Shown: in pieces, positions 18,196-26,920 of the stretch
Layout: each line of letters opens with the position of its first letter
Numbering within the stretch: the stretch's first letter is position 1
Origin: Variovorax sp. PAMC 28711
GTDB lineage: Bacteria > Pseudomonadota > Gammaproteobacteria > Burkholderiales > Burkholderiaceae_C
Direction of reading: 5' to 3'
Assembly: GCF_001577265.1 (NCBI RefSeq)
Contig: NZ_CP014517.1
Coordinates: 1,541,001 to 1,605,000, forward strand
Length of the DNA: 64,000 nucleotides
Made by a program: the position numbers and the translations under genes
The notes under the pieces: generated by a model
Told to the model about the DNA's origin: nothing
The model's input: the letters and a program-made list of their open reading frames with translations, nothing else
The model's database searches: none

Positions 18196-19014
18196 GTGCG
18201 AAACGATTTGCGCGGAACGACGGGTCCATTCGCATTCGCGGTGGCCTGGGCGGTGGTCGGCTTTGGCGTCTTGACCTCGGAGGCCTCTGCGGCGAGCCTT
18301 CAAGTCGCGCCGGTGTCTCTCACGCTGGCGGCGGCACAGAACGCCGACGGACTTTGGCTGAGCAACACCGGCGACGCGCCGCTGACGGCGCAGGTGCGCG
18401 TCTACCGTTGGCGACAACTCGATGGCGAAGACCAGCTCGAGCCGACGCGCGATCTCACGATCAGTCCACCCATGGTCCAGTTGCCGGGAGGAGAGAAGCA
18501 ATTGGTGCGGGTGATTCGCCTCGGTGCGCCACCGGCCGAAGTCGAGGCGAGCTACCGCGTCATCATCGACGAGCTGCCCTTGCCGGACACGGTGCCGCCT
18601 GCCGCAGGGGCTGGCCGACGGGCAGGACTTCAGTTGGTGCTCCGGTATTCGCTGCCGGTTTTTCTCACCCCCCCGATGACAGCGACCCGCCCCGATGCGC
18701 CAGCGCTGCGCTCCAGCCTTGAGGGTCGGTTGGGCGGCTCCAATGGCAAGACTTACCTGGAGATCAGCAACAGCGGGACTGTGCACGCGCAGATCACCGA
18801 TCTGGCGTTCGTCGACGCTGCTGGCCGCCGCCTTGCGGTGCGCGACGGACTGGCAGGCTACGTGTTGCCCGGACAGCACAGGCGGTGGACAGTCCCCGCG
18901 ACCCTGCCTCTCGGCGATGCAGGGGCGTTCAAGGGGCGCGTCGACGGCGAGCTCACCGATCGAACGCTTCTGCAACAGCGGCCGCCAAACCGCGCATCCG
19001 GTGACGCCCTTTGA
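18196..19014 (+). CDS. periplasmic pilus chaperone, CsuC-like
   Basis: A 272-residue PapD-type chaperone that caps pilin subunits in the periplasm and passes them to the usher. It starts at GTG 18196, ten bases after the pilin stop, and has a signal peptide ending near SEASA. The first Ig-like domain shows LQVAPVSLTLAAAQNADGLWLSNTGD and QVRVYRW; the proline-rich cleft segment SPPMVQLPGGEKQLVRVIRL is typical. In archaic systems the chaperone has a longer donor strand than in PapD, which fits this sequence. It overlaps the usher gene by 14 bases. Confidence 0.9.
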   Translation: MRNDLRGTTGPFAFAVAWAVVGFGVLTSEASAASLQVAPVSLTLAAAQNADGLWLSNTGDAPLTAQVRVYRWRQLDGEDQLEPTRDLTISPPMVQLPGGEKQLVRVIRLGAPPAEVEASYRVIIDELPLPDTVPPAAGAGRRAGLQLVLRYSLPVFLTPPMTATRPDAPALRSSLEGRLGGSNGKTYLEISNSGTVHAQITDLAFVDAAGRRLAVRDGLAGYVLPGQHRRWTVPATLPLGDAGAFKGRVDGELTDRTLLQQRPPNRASGDAL

Positions 19015-21403
19015 GCACCGAGACCGCCGGCCCGGTGGCGCGATCGGCATCCTGGCGCTGTTGATCGGTGCGGCTGCGACGACGTCGCAGCCGCACGCGC
19101 AGCCGGCGCCGTCTCTTGCCACCTCGGCCGAGGGAACCGAGTGGTACCTGGAGGTGACCCTCAACCAGACGCGCGTCGGCGGATTGACTCCCTTCGTTCA
19201 GCGCAATGGCAAGTTGTTCGCGCGCGCTTCCGATCTGCGAACACTGGGCTTTGTCCTGATGGACATCCACGCGGACGCACTCGTCGACCTCGCCGATCTG
19301 CCTGGCTTGACCACGCAGCTCGACACCCGACTGCAGCGGGTCGTGCTCACGGCGCCACTGCGCCTTCTCGCCCTGGAAACCACCCGTCTCGAGGCGAACC
19401 GCAGCACCTCGGCCACCCCGAGCCCGACGGCGCCCGGCGTGCTGTTCAACTACGACCTCTACACAGCCCATGACCGCGGCGGCAGCCAGTTGAGCGCCGC
19501 CCACGAAACCCGCCTTTTCGGCATCGGCGAGGGGGTCTACAGCAACACGATGATCACCCGGCTCCTGCGCACCGACACCGGCGCCCCGGGCGACGGTTGG
19601 GAAAGCCAGTCGGTTCGGCTCGACACCTCATGGGAGAAGTCATGGCCGGATCGCCTCCTCTCGCTTCAACTGGGCGACAGCGTGACACGCAGCCTGGACT
19701 GGACCCGGTCCGTCAGGATCGGTGGCGTGCGCATCGGCAGCAACTTCGCGCTGGAGCCGTATCGCCTCACGACGCCACAGCCCGCATTCTTCGGCGAAGT
19801 CACGGTGCCATCAGCGGTCGATCTCTACGTCAATGGCCTGAAACAATACAGCGGACAGGTGCCTGCAGGACCCTTCCAGCTGAATGCCAATCCCGGCATC
19901 TCGGGGGCGGGCAATGCACAGGTGGTCCTGACAGATGCATTCGGACGCAGCCGCACCTTGTCGCTGCCGTTCTACAACACGCAACGCCTGCTCGAGACGG
20001 GGTTGACCGATTGGTCGGCATCGCTGGGCGTCGTGCGCCTCGGGTATGGGCAACGATCCTTTGCATACGACCATTCCCCGGTCGCCAGCGCAACGGTGCG
20101 CCACGGCGTCAGCGACCGATGGACTGTCGAGGCGCATGCCGAAGGCAGCGGACAGGTTCGAAACACCGGCATCGGCGCCTCCTGGCTGCTCGGCAACGCC
20201 GGCACGGCAGGCGTGCTCAGCGCTTCCATTGCAGCCAGCGCCGGTGCCGCACAACGCGGCGCTCAAGGATCGCTTGGCTATCAATGGAGCCATGACAACC
20301 TCTTCTTTGAAATGAACACCCAGCGCACCCGAGGCCACTACCGAGACATCGCCTCGCGCTACGGCCAGGATCCGGCGCGCATCAGCGACCGGGCCACGGG
20401 CGGCATGACGTTTCCGGCGATCGGCAGCTTCGGGTTGAGCTACATCCGGCTGACCTACCCCGGCAGCGACGACTCGCGTTACGCCGGCATCTCATGGTCC
20501 AGGCAGCTGGGCAACCGGCTGACACTGAGCGCCTCGTTGACACAGCAGCTGAACGACCGGAAGAACCTGAACGCCTTCTTCGGCCTGAGCTACAGCCTGG
20601 ACGGGCGCCTGAATGCCAGCGCCACGCTGCAGCGTGGCGAGGGGCGGACCCGCGCGAGCGTCGATGTCACACAGCCGGTGCCAGGCGACGGCGGGTGGGG
20701 CTGGCGCGCACAGGCTAGCGACGACGGCGGCACCCGAGGCGGCCAGATCGAAGCAGGCTGGCTGGGGCGCTACGGGCGCGCGAACCTGGGCGCGGCCAAC
20801 TTCGCTGGCAACAGCGCGAGCTATGCGAGCGCCAGCGGCTCTCTGGTGCTCATGAACAGCGGCTTCTTCGCGGCGCGCGACGTGAGCGACGGCTTCGCCC
20901 TCGTGACCACCGACGGCATCGCGGGCGTGCCAGTCAAGCTGGAGAACCGCGTGGTCGGCGTGACAGACGACCGCGGGACGTTGCTGGTCACGCGCCTGAA
21001 CGCATGGCAGCGCAACCGGCTGTCCATCGATCCGATGAACCTGCCTGCCAATACGCAGGTTCTCGAAGTCGACAAGAACGCCACGCCCGCAGACCGCGCA
21101 GGAACCATCGTTCGTTTTGCCATCCGCCCCGTCCGGGCCGCACTGATCGTCTTGCACGACACAACCGGTCAGGCGATGGCGCTCGGCTCCAGAGTGCAAA
21201 ACGCGAACGGCAGCGGGGCGCGGGCGGTCGTGGGCTACGACGGCGAAACCTACCTGGACACGCTGCAAATGCACAACCGTCTGCGCGTATTTCCGGCTGC
21301 AACCGCAACCCCATGCATCGTCGAATTCGACCTCCCGGACGCCGATGGCGCGACGCCGCGCGTCGGCCCGCTGCGCTGTGTGCCGGAGGAGGCCCCACCA
21401 TGA
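19001..21403 (+). CDS. outer-membrane usher, CsuD/FimD family
   Basis: An 800-residue outer-membrane assembly pore that receives chaperone-subunit complexes and extrudes the pilus. The GTG at 19001, overlapping the chaperone, gives a signal peptide (GAIGILALLIGAAAT, cleavage near PHAQP); upstream codons are antisense-like and unlikely. The N-terminal domain (EWYLEVTLNQTRVGG, RASDLRTLGF), the beta-barrel region with GNAQVVLTDAFGRS, the plug (PSAVDLYVNGLKQYSGQVPAGPFQL) and C-terminal Ig-like domains are present. The length is typical of archaic ushers. Rows of beta-strands with alternating aromatic residues fill the middle. Confidence 0.93.
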   Translation: MTPFEHRDRRPGGAIGILALLIGAAATTSQPHAQPAPSLATSAEGTEWYLEVTLNQTRVGGLTPFVQRNGKLFARASDLRTLGFVLMDIHADALVDLADLPGLTTQLDTRLQRVVLTAPLRLLALETTRLEANRSTSATPSPTAPGVLFNYDLYTAHDRGGSQLSAAHETRLFGIGEGVYSNTMITRLLRTDTGAPGDGWESQSVRLDTSWEKSWPDRLLSLQLGDSVTRSLDWTRSVRIGGVRIGSNFALEPYRLTTPQPAFFGEVTVPSAVDLYVNGLKQYSGQVPAGPFQLNANPGISGAGNAQVVLTDAFGRSRTLSLPFYNTQRLLETGLTDWSASLGVVRLGYGQRSFAYDHSPVASATVRHGVSDRWTVEAHAEGSGQVRNTGIGASWLLGNAGTAGVLSASIAASAGAAQRGAQGSLGYQWSHDNLFFEMNTQRTRGHYRDIASRYGQDPARISDRATGGMTFPAIGSFGLSYIRLTYPGSDDSRYAGISWSRQLGNRLTLSASLTQQLNDRKNLNAFFGLSYSLDGRLNASATLQRGEGRTRASVDVTQPVPGDGGWGWRAQASDDGGTRGGQIEAGWLGRYGRANLGAANFAGNSASYASASGSLVLMNSGFFAARDVSDGFALVTTDGIAGVPVKLENRVVGVTDDRGTLLVTRLNAWQRNRLSIDPMNLPANTQVLEVDKNATPADRAGTIVRFAIRPVRAALIVLHDTTGQAMALGSRVQNANGSGARAVVGYDGETYLDTLQMHNRLRVFPAATATPCIVEFDLPDADGATPRVGPLRCVPEEAPP

Positions 21404-22407
21404 ACGGATCCCTTGTTGTGCGGATGGCGTTCGTCATGTTCACGGCGTGGGCGTGGTCGACACAGAGCGCCTGGGCGGTCACCACCTGTTCGGCCACGGT
21501 CACCACACTGGATTTCGGCAGCGTTGGCGATGTCACCCAATCGACACAGGGCGCGGCAACGCTGACGGTCACCTGCAACACCACGGCTTTGTCGCTCCTC
21601 GCGAACACCAAGGTCAGGATGTGCATCAACATCGGCAAGGCGGTGCGCGACATGCCCAATGCAGCCATTGCCGGTGCCGCATTGAGCTACCAGCTGTACA
21701 AGGACGCGTCGCGCACCCTGATCTGGGGAAGCAGTACGACTGCTGCCCCTGCCAACCAACCTTTGATCATCGATCTGGACTATCCGGTCCTCGTGCTGGT
21801 GGGCGGCAGCGGCGCCGTCACGCGAACGCTGTACGGCCAGATCCCGGCACAGGCCAATGCCGCCGCCGGCAACTACCTTCACAGCTACAGCGCAGCCGAC
21901 ACGTCGGTCGTGTTCCAGTCGAACTCCAGCCTTCTCGGGCCCGCTTCTCCCCCCGCGACCTGTACCTCTGGCGGCGAAGCTGGGACGCCCACGAACTTCA
22001 GTTTCGATGTGAAGGCCAACATTCCGCCGAGCTGTGACGTGTTGAGCGCCAGCAACCTGCAATTCGGAAGCAACGCCGGGGCGATCACTGCGCCGCTGGA
22101 CAACGCGTCGAGCGTCGCACTCACGTGCCGCAGGGGAACGGCATGGACGCTGGGCCTCGACGATGGCCAGAACTTTTCCGGCGGCACGCGCCGCATGCGC
22201 AAGGGCACGAGCACCGACTTCGTCGCCTACCAACTCTATCGCGACAGCGGTCGCACCACGCCATGGAGCACGACCGGTGCGGGGGTCGCGACCGGAACGG
22301 GCACGGGGACTTCGATGCCGCAAGCGGTGTATGGCCGCGTTCCTGCGCCGCAGAACGTGCCGGCGGGGGAGTACCTGGACGTGGTGACGGTGACTGTCAC
22401 CTACTGA
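21400..22407 (+). CDS. two-domain spore-coat-U protein, candidate pilus tip adhesin (CsuE-like)
   Basis: A 335-residue secreted protein whose ATG overlaps the usher stop (ATGA). After a signal peptide (to about residue 26, QSAWA) come two SCPU domains, about residues 28-165 and 200-335, each with a CSATV/ CDVLS-type start, a TVTCNTT/ ALTCRRG Cys strand and a YGQIP/ YGRVP segment. The second ends in DVVTVTVTY as in the shaft pilin, which suggests it offers a donor strand. In Acinetobacter Csu pili the two-domain CsuE sits at the tip and binds hydrophobic surfaces; the same role is inferred from domain count and gene order. Confidence 0.85.
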   Translation: MNGSLVVRMAFVMFTAWAWSTQSAWAVTTCSATVTTLDFGSVGDVTQSTQGAATLTVTCNTTALSLLANTKVRMCINIGKAVRDMPNAAIAGAALSYQLYKDASRTLIWGSSTTAAPANQPLIIDLDYPVLVLVGGSGAVTRTLYGQIPAQANAAAGNYLHSYSAADTSVVFQSNSSLLGPASPPATCTSGGEAGTPTNFSFDVKANIPPSCDVLSASNLQFGSNAGAITAPLDNASSVALTCRRGTAWTLGLDDGQNFSGGTRRMRKGTSTDFVAYQLYRDSGRTTPWSTTGAGVATGTGTGTSMPQAVYGRVPAPQNVPAGEYLDVVTVTVTY

Positions 22408-22555
22408 ACGGACCCGAGCCGCGCGGCGCGCACCGACGCGCAGCACGGCGATCGCGGACTTCGCGGGTGCAGCGCGAACGCTGCAAGTTGGTCAGGTGCT
22501 GGTGGGATCGGCCCGCCAAGATGGTCGTCGACTTCTTCAACTCCAGGGATTCTTC

Positions 22556-23074
22556 ATGACCTTCGCCTCAACCCGGTCGCTGCTCGGCGCCGCCTGCCTC
22601 GCTCTCACCGCCTTTGCTGCACAGGCACAGGTGCCAGCCGACGCGCCGGCTGGCACCACGGTGCGATGCAAGGACGACAGCTACGCGAGCCCCGACACCA
22701 AATCGGGCGCCTGCCGCGGCCACAAGGGCATCAAGACCTGGTACGGCAAGGCCGACGCGACACCTGCACCCGCGGCGGCGCCAACGCCAGCCGTGCAGAC
22801 GCAAGCGGCCGCGGTCAGCAAGACCGGCGTGGCGCCCAGCACCGGCGCCGCGAGCCGAACACCTGCGACACCCGCCAAGACCGACAAGACTGCGGCCATG
22901 ACCGCAGCACCGGGCGGGGGTGCCGGCAAGGTGTGGGCCAACGACGAAACCAAGGTCTACCACTGCATGGGCGACCGCTACTACGGCAAGACCAAAAAGG
23001 GCGAATATCTGAGCGAAGCCGACGCCAAGGCCAAGGGCATGCACGCCTCGCACAACAAGGCCTGCACAGGCTGA
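22556..23074 (+). CDS. secreted DUF3761-type protein
   Basis: A 172-residue protein with a signal peptide (MTFASTRSLLGAACLALTAFAAQAQ). The mature part has a Cys-containing block GTTVRCKDDSYASPDTKSG with ACRGHKGIKTWYG, as in DUF3761, then a Pro/Ala/Thr-rich linker (about residues 65-125), then a second block KVYHCMGDRYYGKTKKGEYLSEADAKAKG ending HNKAC. The second block resembles short cysteine motifs found in secreted burkholderial proteins. The function is unknown. It is 148 bases after the pilus locus and convergent with the next gene. Confidence 0.78.
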   Translation: MTFASTRSLLGAACLALTAFAAQAQVPADAPAGTTVRCKDDSYASPDTKSGACRGHKGIKTWYGKADATPAPAAAPTPAVQTQAAAVSKTGVAPSTGAASRTPATPAKTDKTAAMTAAPGGGAGKVWANDETKVYHCMGDRYYGKTKKGEYLSEADAKAKGMHASHNKACTG

Positions 23075-23081
23075 CGCCGTT

Positions 23082-24158
23082 TCAGCGCGGCAACGACTCG
23101 ACTTCGCGGGTCCAGCGGTCGATCAGCCGCTTGCGCTCGGCCGCCTTGCCGTATTTTTCGAAGTCGTACTTGATCAGCTTCACACTGCTCGACGAGGGGA
23201 TGCGCGGATCGGGCTTGAGCGTCTTGTTGGCGGGCGTCTGCAGGCTGCCGACCTTGGCGCCGAGCGACTGACCTGCCGGACTCATCAGGAAGTCGTAGTA
23301 CTTGAGTGCGTTGGCCTTGTTGCGCGCACCCTTGACCAGCGCGATGCCACCGATCTCGTAGCCGGTGCCTTCGCAGGGGGACGAGGTCTTGACGGGATAC
23401 TTTTCGAAGCGCCACTTTTCGAATCCGAACAGGAAACTCACGCCGATCGCCACTTCGCCCTTGGCCACGTTGGGCGCCTGTGCCTGCCCGCTGCGCGTGT
23501 AAGTCGTGGTGTTCTTGTGCAGCTTCTTGAGGTATTCAAAAGCCTCGTCTTCCCCCATCTGCTGCACGAGCCCCGCGATGATGGTGTAGGCCGTGCCGCT
23601 CGACGCCGGATGCGAAATTTCGATCTCGCCCCTGTATTCCGGCTTGACGAGGTCGGCCCAGCATTTGGGTTCGGCCAGCTTCTTTTTCTTGAGTACCTCG
23701 GTGTTGAAGCCAAAACCGATCGTGCTCGTATAGAAGCCGCCCACCTGGTTGCCGCTCATCGCGTACTGGCGCACCGCCCAGTCGTAGAGATCGTTGATGT
23801 AAGCCGGGCGATACGCATCGAGCAACCCCTGTTCGGCCACCTGCAGGAACGGATCGCCAGTGCCGCCCCACCAGAGATCGGTTTTGGGATTGGCCGCCTC
23901 GGCACGGATCTGTGCGGCAATTTCGCCGGTGCCTTTGTGCGCCTGATTGACCTTGATGCCGGTGGTCCGCGTGAACTCGGCGGCGGCCGCTTCGCACCAC
24001 GGGCCGTCCGTGCTGCACAGCGCGTTCACCACGCCCTGGGCAGATGTGCTCACGGAAAAAAAAGCGGCCGCACTGGCGATCAAGACACGCGTTGCAATGA
24101 CCTTTCGGGCTTGGTGAAAACGATGCAATCTGCACTCCGGAGCGGTTGGACACAGCAC
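23082..24158 (-). CDS. periplasmic solute-binding protein, family 1 (AfuA/FbpA-like)
   Basis: A 358-residue binding protein of the iron/phosphonate/putrescine-type superfamily. A signal peptide precedes SAQGVVNALCSTDGPWCEAAAAEF, and the body shows TDLWWGGTGDPFLQVAEQGLLDAY, GGFYTSTIGFGFN and YDFLMSPAGQSLGAKVG, as in the AfuA/FutA group. The start is uncertain: GTG 24158 gives an unusually long signal with Cys and His residues. No permease or ATPase gene is adjacent, so it would have to serve a transporter encoded elsewhere. Ferric iron is the commonest ligand in this group, but 2-aminoethylphosphonate is also known. Confidence 0.82.
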   Translation of the reverse strand: MLCPTAPECRLHRFHQARKVIATRVLIASAAAFFSVSTSAQGVVNALCSTDGPWCEAAAAEFTRTTGIKVNQAHKGTGEIAAQIRAEAANPKTDLWWGGTGDPFLQVAEQGLLDAYRPAYINDLYDWAVRQYAMSGNQVGGFYTSTIGFGFNTEVLKKKKLAEPKCWADLVKPEYRGEIEISHPASSGTAYTIIAGLVQQMGEDEAFEYLKKLHKNTTTYTRSGQAQAPNVAKGEVAIGVSFLFGFEKWRFEKYPVKTSSPCEGTGYEIGGIALVKGARNKANALKYYDFLMSPAGQSLGAKVGSLQTPANKTLKPDPRIPSSSSVKLIKYDFEKYGKAAERKRLIDRWTREVESLPR

Positions 24159-24246
24159 AAGGTTAAACGTCCAACACAGTGCCGGAAATCGGGGTATTCC
24201 GTGAATTGATGCAGCTCATGGGATGCAATTTTCCGAATTGCCTTCC

Positions 24247-24290
24247 TACAATCCGCCTCGGGGGTGTGTAGGACACACGCTTTTTCTTTT
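24247..24290 (+). promoter_or_regulatory. candidate aqpZ promoter -10 and leader hairpin
   Basis: TACAAT at 24247-24252 is a good -10; the -35 is poor. Starting about 12 bases further, GTGTGT and ACACAC arms (24264-24269, 24273-24278) enclose AGG and are followed by GC and a T-rich run, so the transcript would begin with a small terminator-like hairpin. AAGGAG at about 24298-24303 is the ribosome binding site. Confidence 0.4.
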
Positions 24291-24312
24291 GTCACACAAG
24301 GAGTTCAGGGAT

Positions 24313-25053
24313 ATGGAACACAACACTTTTCAAAAGTGGGCCGCCGAGTTCGTCGGCACCTTCTGGCTGGTTTTCGGGGGATGCGGCAGCGCAGTTCTCG
24401 CTGCTGGATTTCCGGGCCTCGGCATCGGCTTTGCCGGCGTCTCTCTGGCCTTTGGCCTCACCGTGCTGACGGGCGCCTATGCGCTCGGTGGCATTTCGGG
24501 CGGTCACTTCAATCCGGCGGTGTCGGTGGGCCTCGTGGTCGCGGGTCGCTTCCGGGCGGCTGAACTGCCGGGCTACGTGGTGTCGCAAGTGCTCGGCGGC
24601 ATCGCCGGCGCGGGCGTGCTCTACCTGATCGCCACCGGCAAGGCCGGCGCCGATATTGGCGGCTTCGCCACCAACGGCTACGGCGCGCATTCGCCGGGCG
24701 GCTTCAACCTCACCTCGGCCTTGCTGTGCGAAGTCGTGCTGACGGCGATCTTCCTGATCGTCATCCTCGGCACGACCTCCAAGCGCAATCCGGCCGGCTT
24801 CGGTGGCCTGGCCATCGGTCTGTGCCTGACGCTGATTCACCTCGTGTCGATCCCCGTGACCAACACTTCGGTGAACCCGGCGCGAAGCACCGGCCCGGCG
24901 CTCTTCGCACCCGGCTACGCCATGAGCGAGCTGTGGCTCTTCTGGGTCGCGCCGATCGTCGGCGCCATCATCGGCGCGCTGATTTACAAGCTGGTGCTGA
25001 CCTCCGTCGCCGACGAACCGCACCCGACGCTGGCGCGCGACCCTGCGGCCTGA
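24313..25053 (+). CDS. aqpZ: aquaporin Z, water channel
   Basis: A 246-residue inner-membrane water channel with six transmembrane helices and two half-helices. The NPA motifs are at residues 67-69 (GGHFNPAVS) and 188-190 (TSVNPARS). The selectivity filter expected for a water-specific channel is present: His 176, Thr 185 and Arg 191, with an aromatic in helix 2. Length is close to E. coli AqpZ (231) with a slightly longer polar C-terminus. It is a single-gene unit, divergent from the solute-binding protein and convergent with the next gene three bases away. Confidence 0.96.
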   Translation: MEHNTFQKWAAEFVGTFWLVFGGCGSAVLAAGFPGLGIGFAGVSLAFGLTVLTGAYALGGISGGHFNPAVSVGLVVAGRFRAAELPGYVVSQVLGGIAGAGVLYLIATGKAGADIGGFATNGYGAHSPGGFNLTSALLCEVVLTAIFLIVILGTTSKRNPAGFGGLAIGLCLTLIHLVSIPVTNTSVNPARSTGPALFAPGYAMSELWLFWVAPIVGAIIGALIYKLVLTSVADEPHPTLARDPAA

Positions 25054-25056
25054 CGC

Positions 25057-25416
25057 TCAGGAGCCGGACGATCGCGGCATCGGCATCGACGTCGACTGGC
25101 CGATCGCTTCGGTTCCCGAAGCGTGCGACGCAGCGTAGGCGTTCTTGTAGGCCTCTTCGGCCGACAGGGCCGAGGTCGGCATCGGCATCGACGTCGACTG
25201 CCCGACCGCTTCGGTGCCCGAGGCATGCGCCGCCGCGACCGCACCCGCATCCACTTCACGCGAGGCTTCGGTGGATGCGGTGGCGGCCATGCTGGTCGAT
25301 TGACCGATCGACTCGGAACCGCCGCCGTCCCAGGCTTGCGCCGAGGCGGCCGCCGAGCCCAGCGCGGCAAAGGCAGCCAGCGCGGTGACAGCAAAAAGTT
25401 TGGTGGAAGCTTGCAT
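25057..25416 (-). CDS. small secreted protein with repeated GQSTSM motifs
   Basis: A 119-residue protein from ATG 25416, which has GAGGAGA upstream. A signal peptide ends near ASAQA (residue 27). The mature 92 residues contain three copies of the hexamer GQSTSM at 38-43, 72-77 and 107-112; the last two sit in a longer repeat, ASGTEAxGQSTSMPMP, about 35 residues apart. There are no cysteines. I do not recognise a family with known function. The gene follows a histidine kinase gene on the same strand after 112 bases, so it could be part of that regulon. Confidence 0.7.
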   Translation of the reverse strand: MQASTKLFAVTALAAFAALGSAAASAQAWDGGGSESIGQSTSMAATASTEASREVDAGAVAAAHASGTEAVGQSTSMPMPTSALSAEEAYKNAYAASHASGTEAIGQSTSMPMPRSSGS

Positions 25417-25528
25417 GGTTGTCTCCTCAAGTTCGAACAGTGTCCGGTCTCGCACCGCAAGCGGCATTGCCCGCGACTGACCTGAATTCACTGTAGGCAG
25501 CCAGAGTGAGCTGACCATGAGCGATCAC

Positions 25529-26920
25529 TTAGGCGGACGTGAGCAAGTCCGCCGGCTGATTCACACGCAGATGCACGCGTGCCAGGAGGCCCGGTCCTCC
25601 TTCTTCCTCGCTGCGGTTGCGCAGCACGATGTCCAGGCCGTTGCGCGCTGCTGCAGCCTGCGCGATGGCCAGGCCCAGCCCGCTGCCGCCGGCCGCGGAA
25701 CCCGGCACGCGAAAGAAACGGTCGAATGCGCGGCCTATCAAAGCGTCCGGAATGCCCGGCCCGTGGTCGATCACGTCGACCACCGCCTCGCCATCGACCG
25801 CATGCAATCGCACATCGACCGCACTGCCCTCCCGCGTGTAGCGCAGCGCGTTGTCGATCAGGTTGTCGAACACGGAACGCAGCTCGGCGGCCGGCGCATT
25901 GACGCATGGCGAAATGCAGCCCTCGAATCCCACGTCGACGCCGCGCTGATCGGCCAGCAGCATCGCTTGCCCGAGACCTTCGCGCAATAACGCGGCCACG
26001 GCCACCGGCCCCGCACCCGCTGAGGTCAACGGCGCTTCCTGCCGCGACAACGACAGCAGCTGTTCCACCAGATGCCGCGTCCGCATCACGCCGGCTTCGA
26101 GCTGCCGGAAACGCTCCGTCGCCTCGCCCGATGGCACGTGGGGCCGCAGGTTCTCGATCTGCAGCCCGATCGCGGCGATCGGGCTTCGCAGCTCGTGCGC
26201 GGCGTCCTGCACGAAACGGCGTTGCGTCGAGAACGCTGCGCGCAGCCGGCCGAGCAGGCTGTTGAACGCGTCGACCAGCGGCTTGATCTCGTCCGGCACG
26301 CGCGCCGCCGACAATTCGGACAGGCTGCGTTCGTCCTGCGCCACCACTTCGCGCGCAACGGCGCGCAGCGAGCGCGAGGCCGCAGACACGATGAACCACA
26401 GCAGCACCATGGCCAGCGGCAGCAGCAGTGCGATCGGCAAGCCTTCAAACAGCGCGCGCCGGATCACGCGGTGCCGGCGAAAGCCATCGTTCTGTACCAC
26501 TTGCACCCGCGGCAGGCCTTCCGTCGTCGGGGGCGGCGCGGTGTAGATGCGCCAGACGCCATCGTCACCTGCCGCTGTGCGCATCTCGACGTAGCCCGGC
26601 GCCGGCTGCAGCGGGACCGCCAGCGTGGGCCAAGAACTGGCCAGCAACGTGCCGCCATCCGCGCTCCACACCTGCAGCACGAACGCGCCGCGCGTCAGGT
26701 CGGCTGCATCGGCGAGCGGTTGCAACGCTGGCGGCTTGCGGTGCGAGGCGTAGGATTCGGCGACCAGCCGCATCTGCTCGTCCATGAAGTTGTGCACGAG
26801 ACGCCCGTAGGTCACGTAGGCCAGGCACGCCGTGATGCCGGCCGCGATCACGTGCAGCGTCAAAAGCCAGAGCAGCAGTTGTCCGCGCAGCGAGCGTGGC
26901 GCTGCCCACGGCAGTTTCAC
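25529..26920 (-). CDS. sensor histidine kinase, TctE/QseC type
   Basis: A 463-residue inner-membrane kinase. A first transmembrane helix (about 15-38) and a second (about 160-182, LPIALLLPLAMVLLWFIVSA) bracket a periplasmic sensor domain of about 120 residues. A HAMP-like linker leads to the H-box DAAHELRSPIAAIGLQ, the N-box VFDNLIDNALRYT, and the G boxes DHGPGIPD and GSGLGLAIAQ. The GTG start overlaps the stop of the response regulator gene (GTGA), a strict translational coupling. The signal is unknown; the TctE/QseC group responds to carboxylates or quinone/hormone cues. Confidence 0.93.
   Translation of the reverse strand: MKLPWAAPRSLRGQLLLWLLTLHVIAAGITACLAYVTYGRLVHNFMDEQMRLVAESYASHRKPPALQPLADAADLTRGAFVLQVWSADGGTLLASSWPTLAVPLQPAPGYVEMRTAAGDDGVWRIYTAPPPTTEGLPRVQVVQNDGFRRHRVIRRALFEGLPIALLLPLAMVLLWFIVSAASRSLRAVAREVVAQDERSLSELSAARVPDEIKPLVDAFNSLLGRLRAAFSTQRRFVQDAAHELRSPIAAIGLQIENLRPHVPSGEATERFRQLEAGVMRTRHLVEQLLSLSRQEAPLTSAGAGPVAVAALLREGLGQAMLLADQRGVDVGFEGCISPCVNAPAAELRSVFDNLIDNALRYTREGSAVDVRLHAVDGEAVVDVIDHGPGIPDALIGRAFDRFFRVPGSAAGGSGLGLAIAQAAAARNGLDIVLRNRSEEEGGPGLLARVHLRVNQPADLLTSA

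Noticed and set aside
18695..19000. Upstream extension of the usher gene.
   Set aside because: It would overlap the chaperone gene extensively and put about 100 residues before a good signal peptide.
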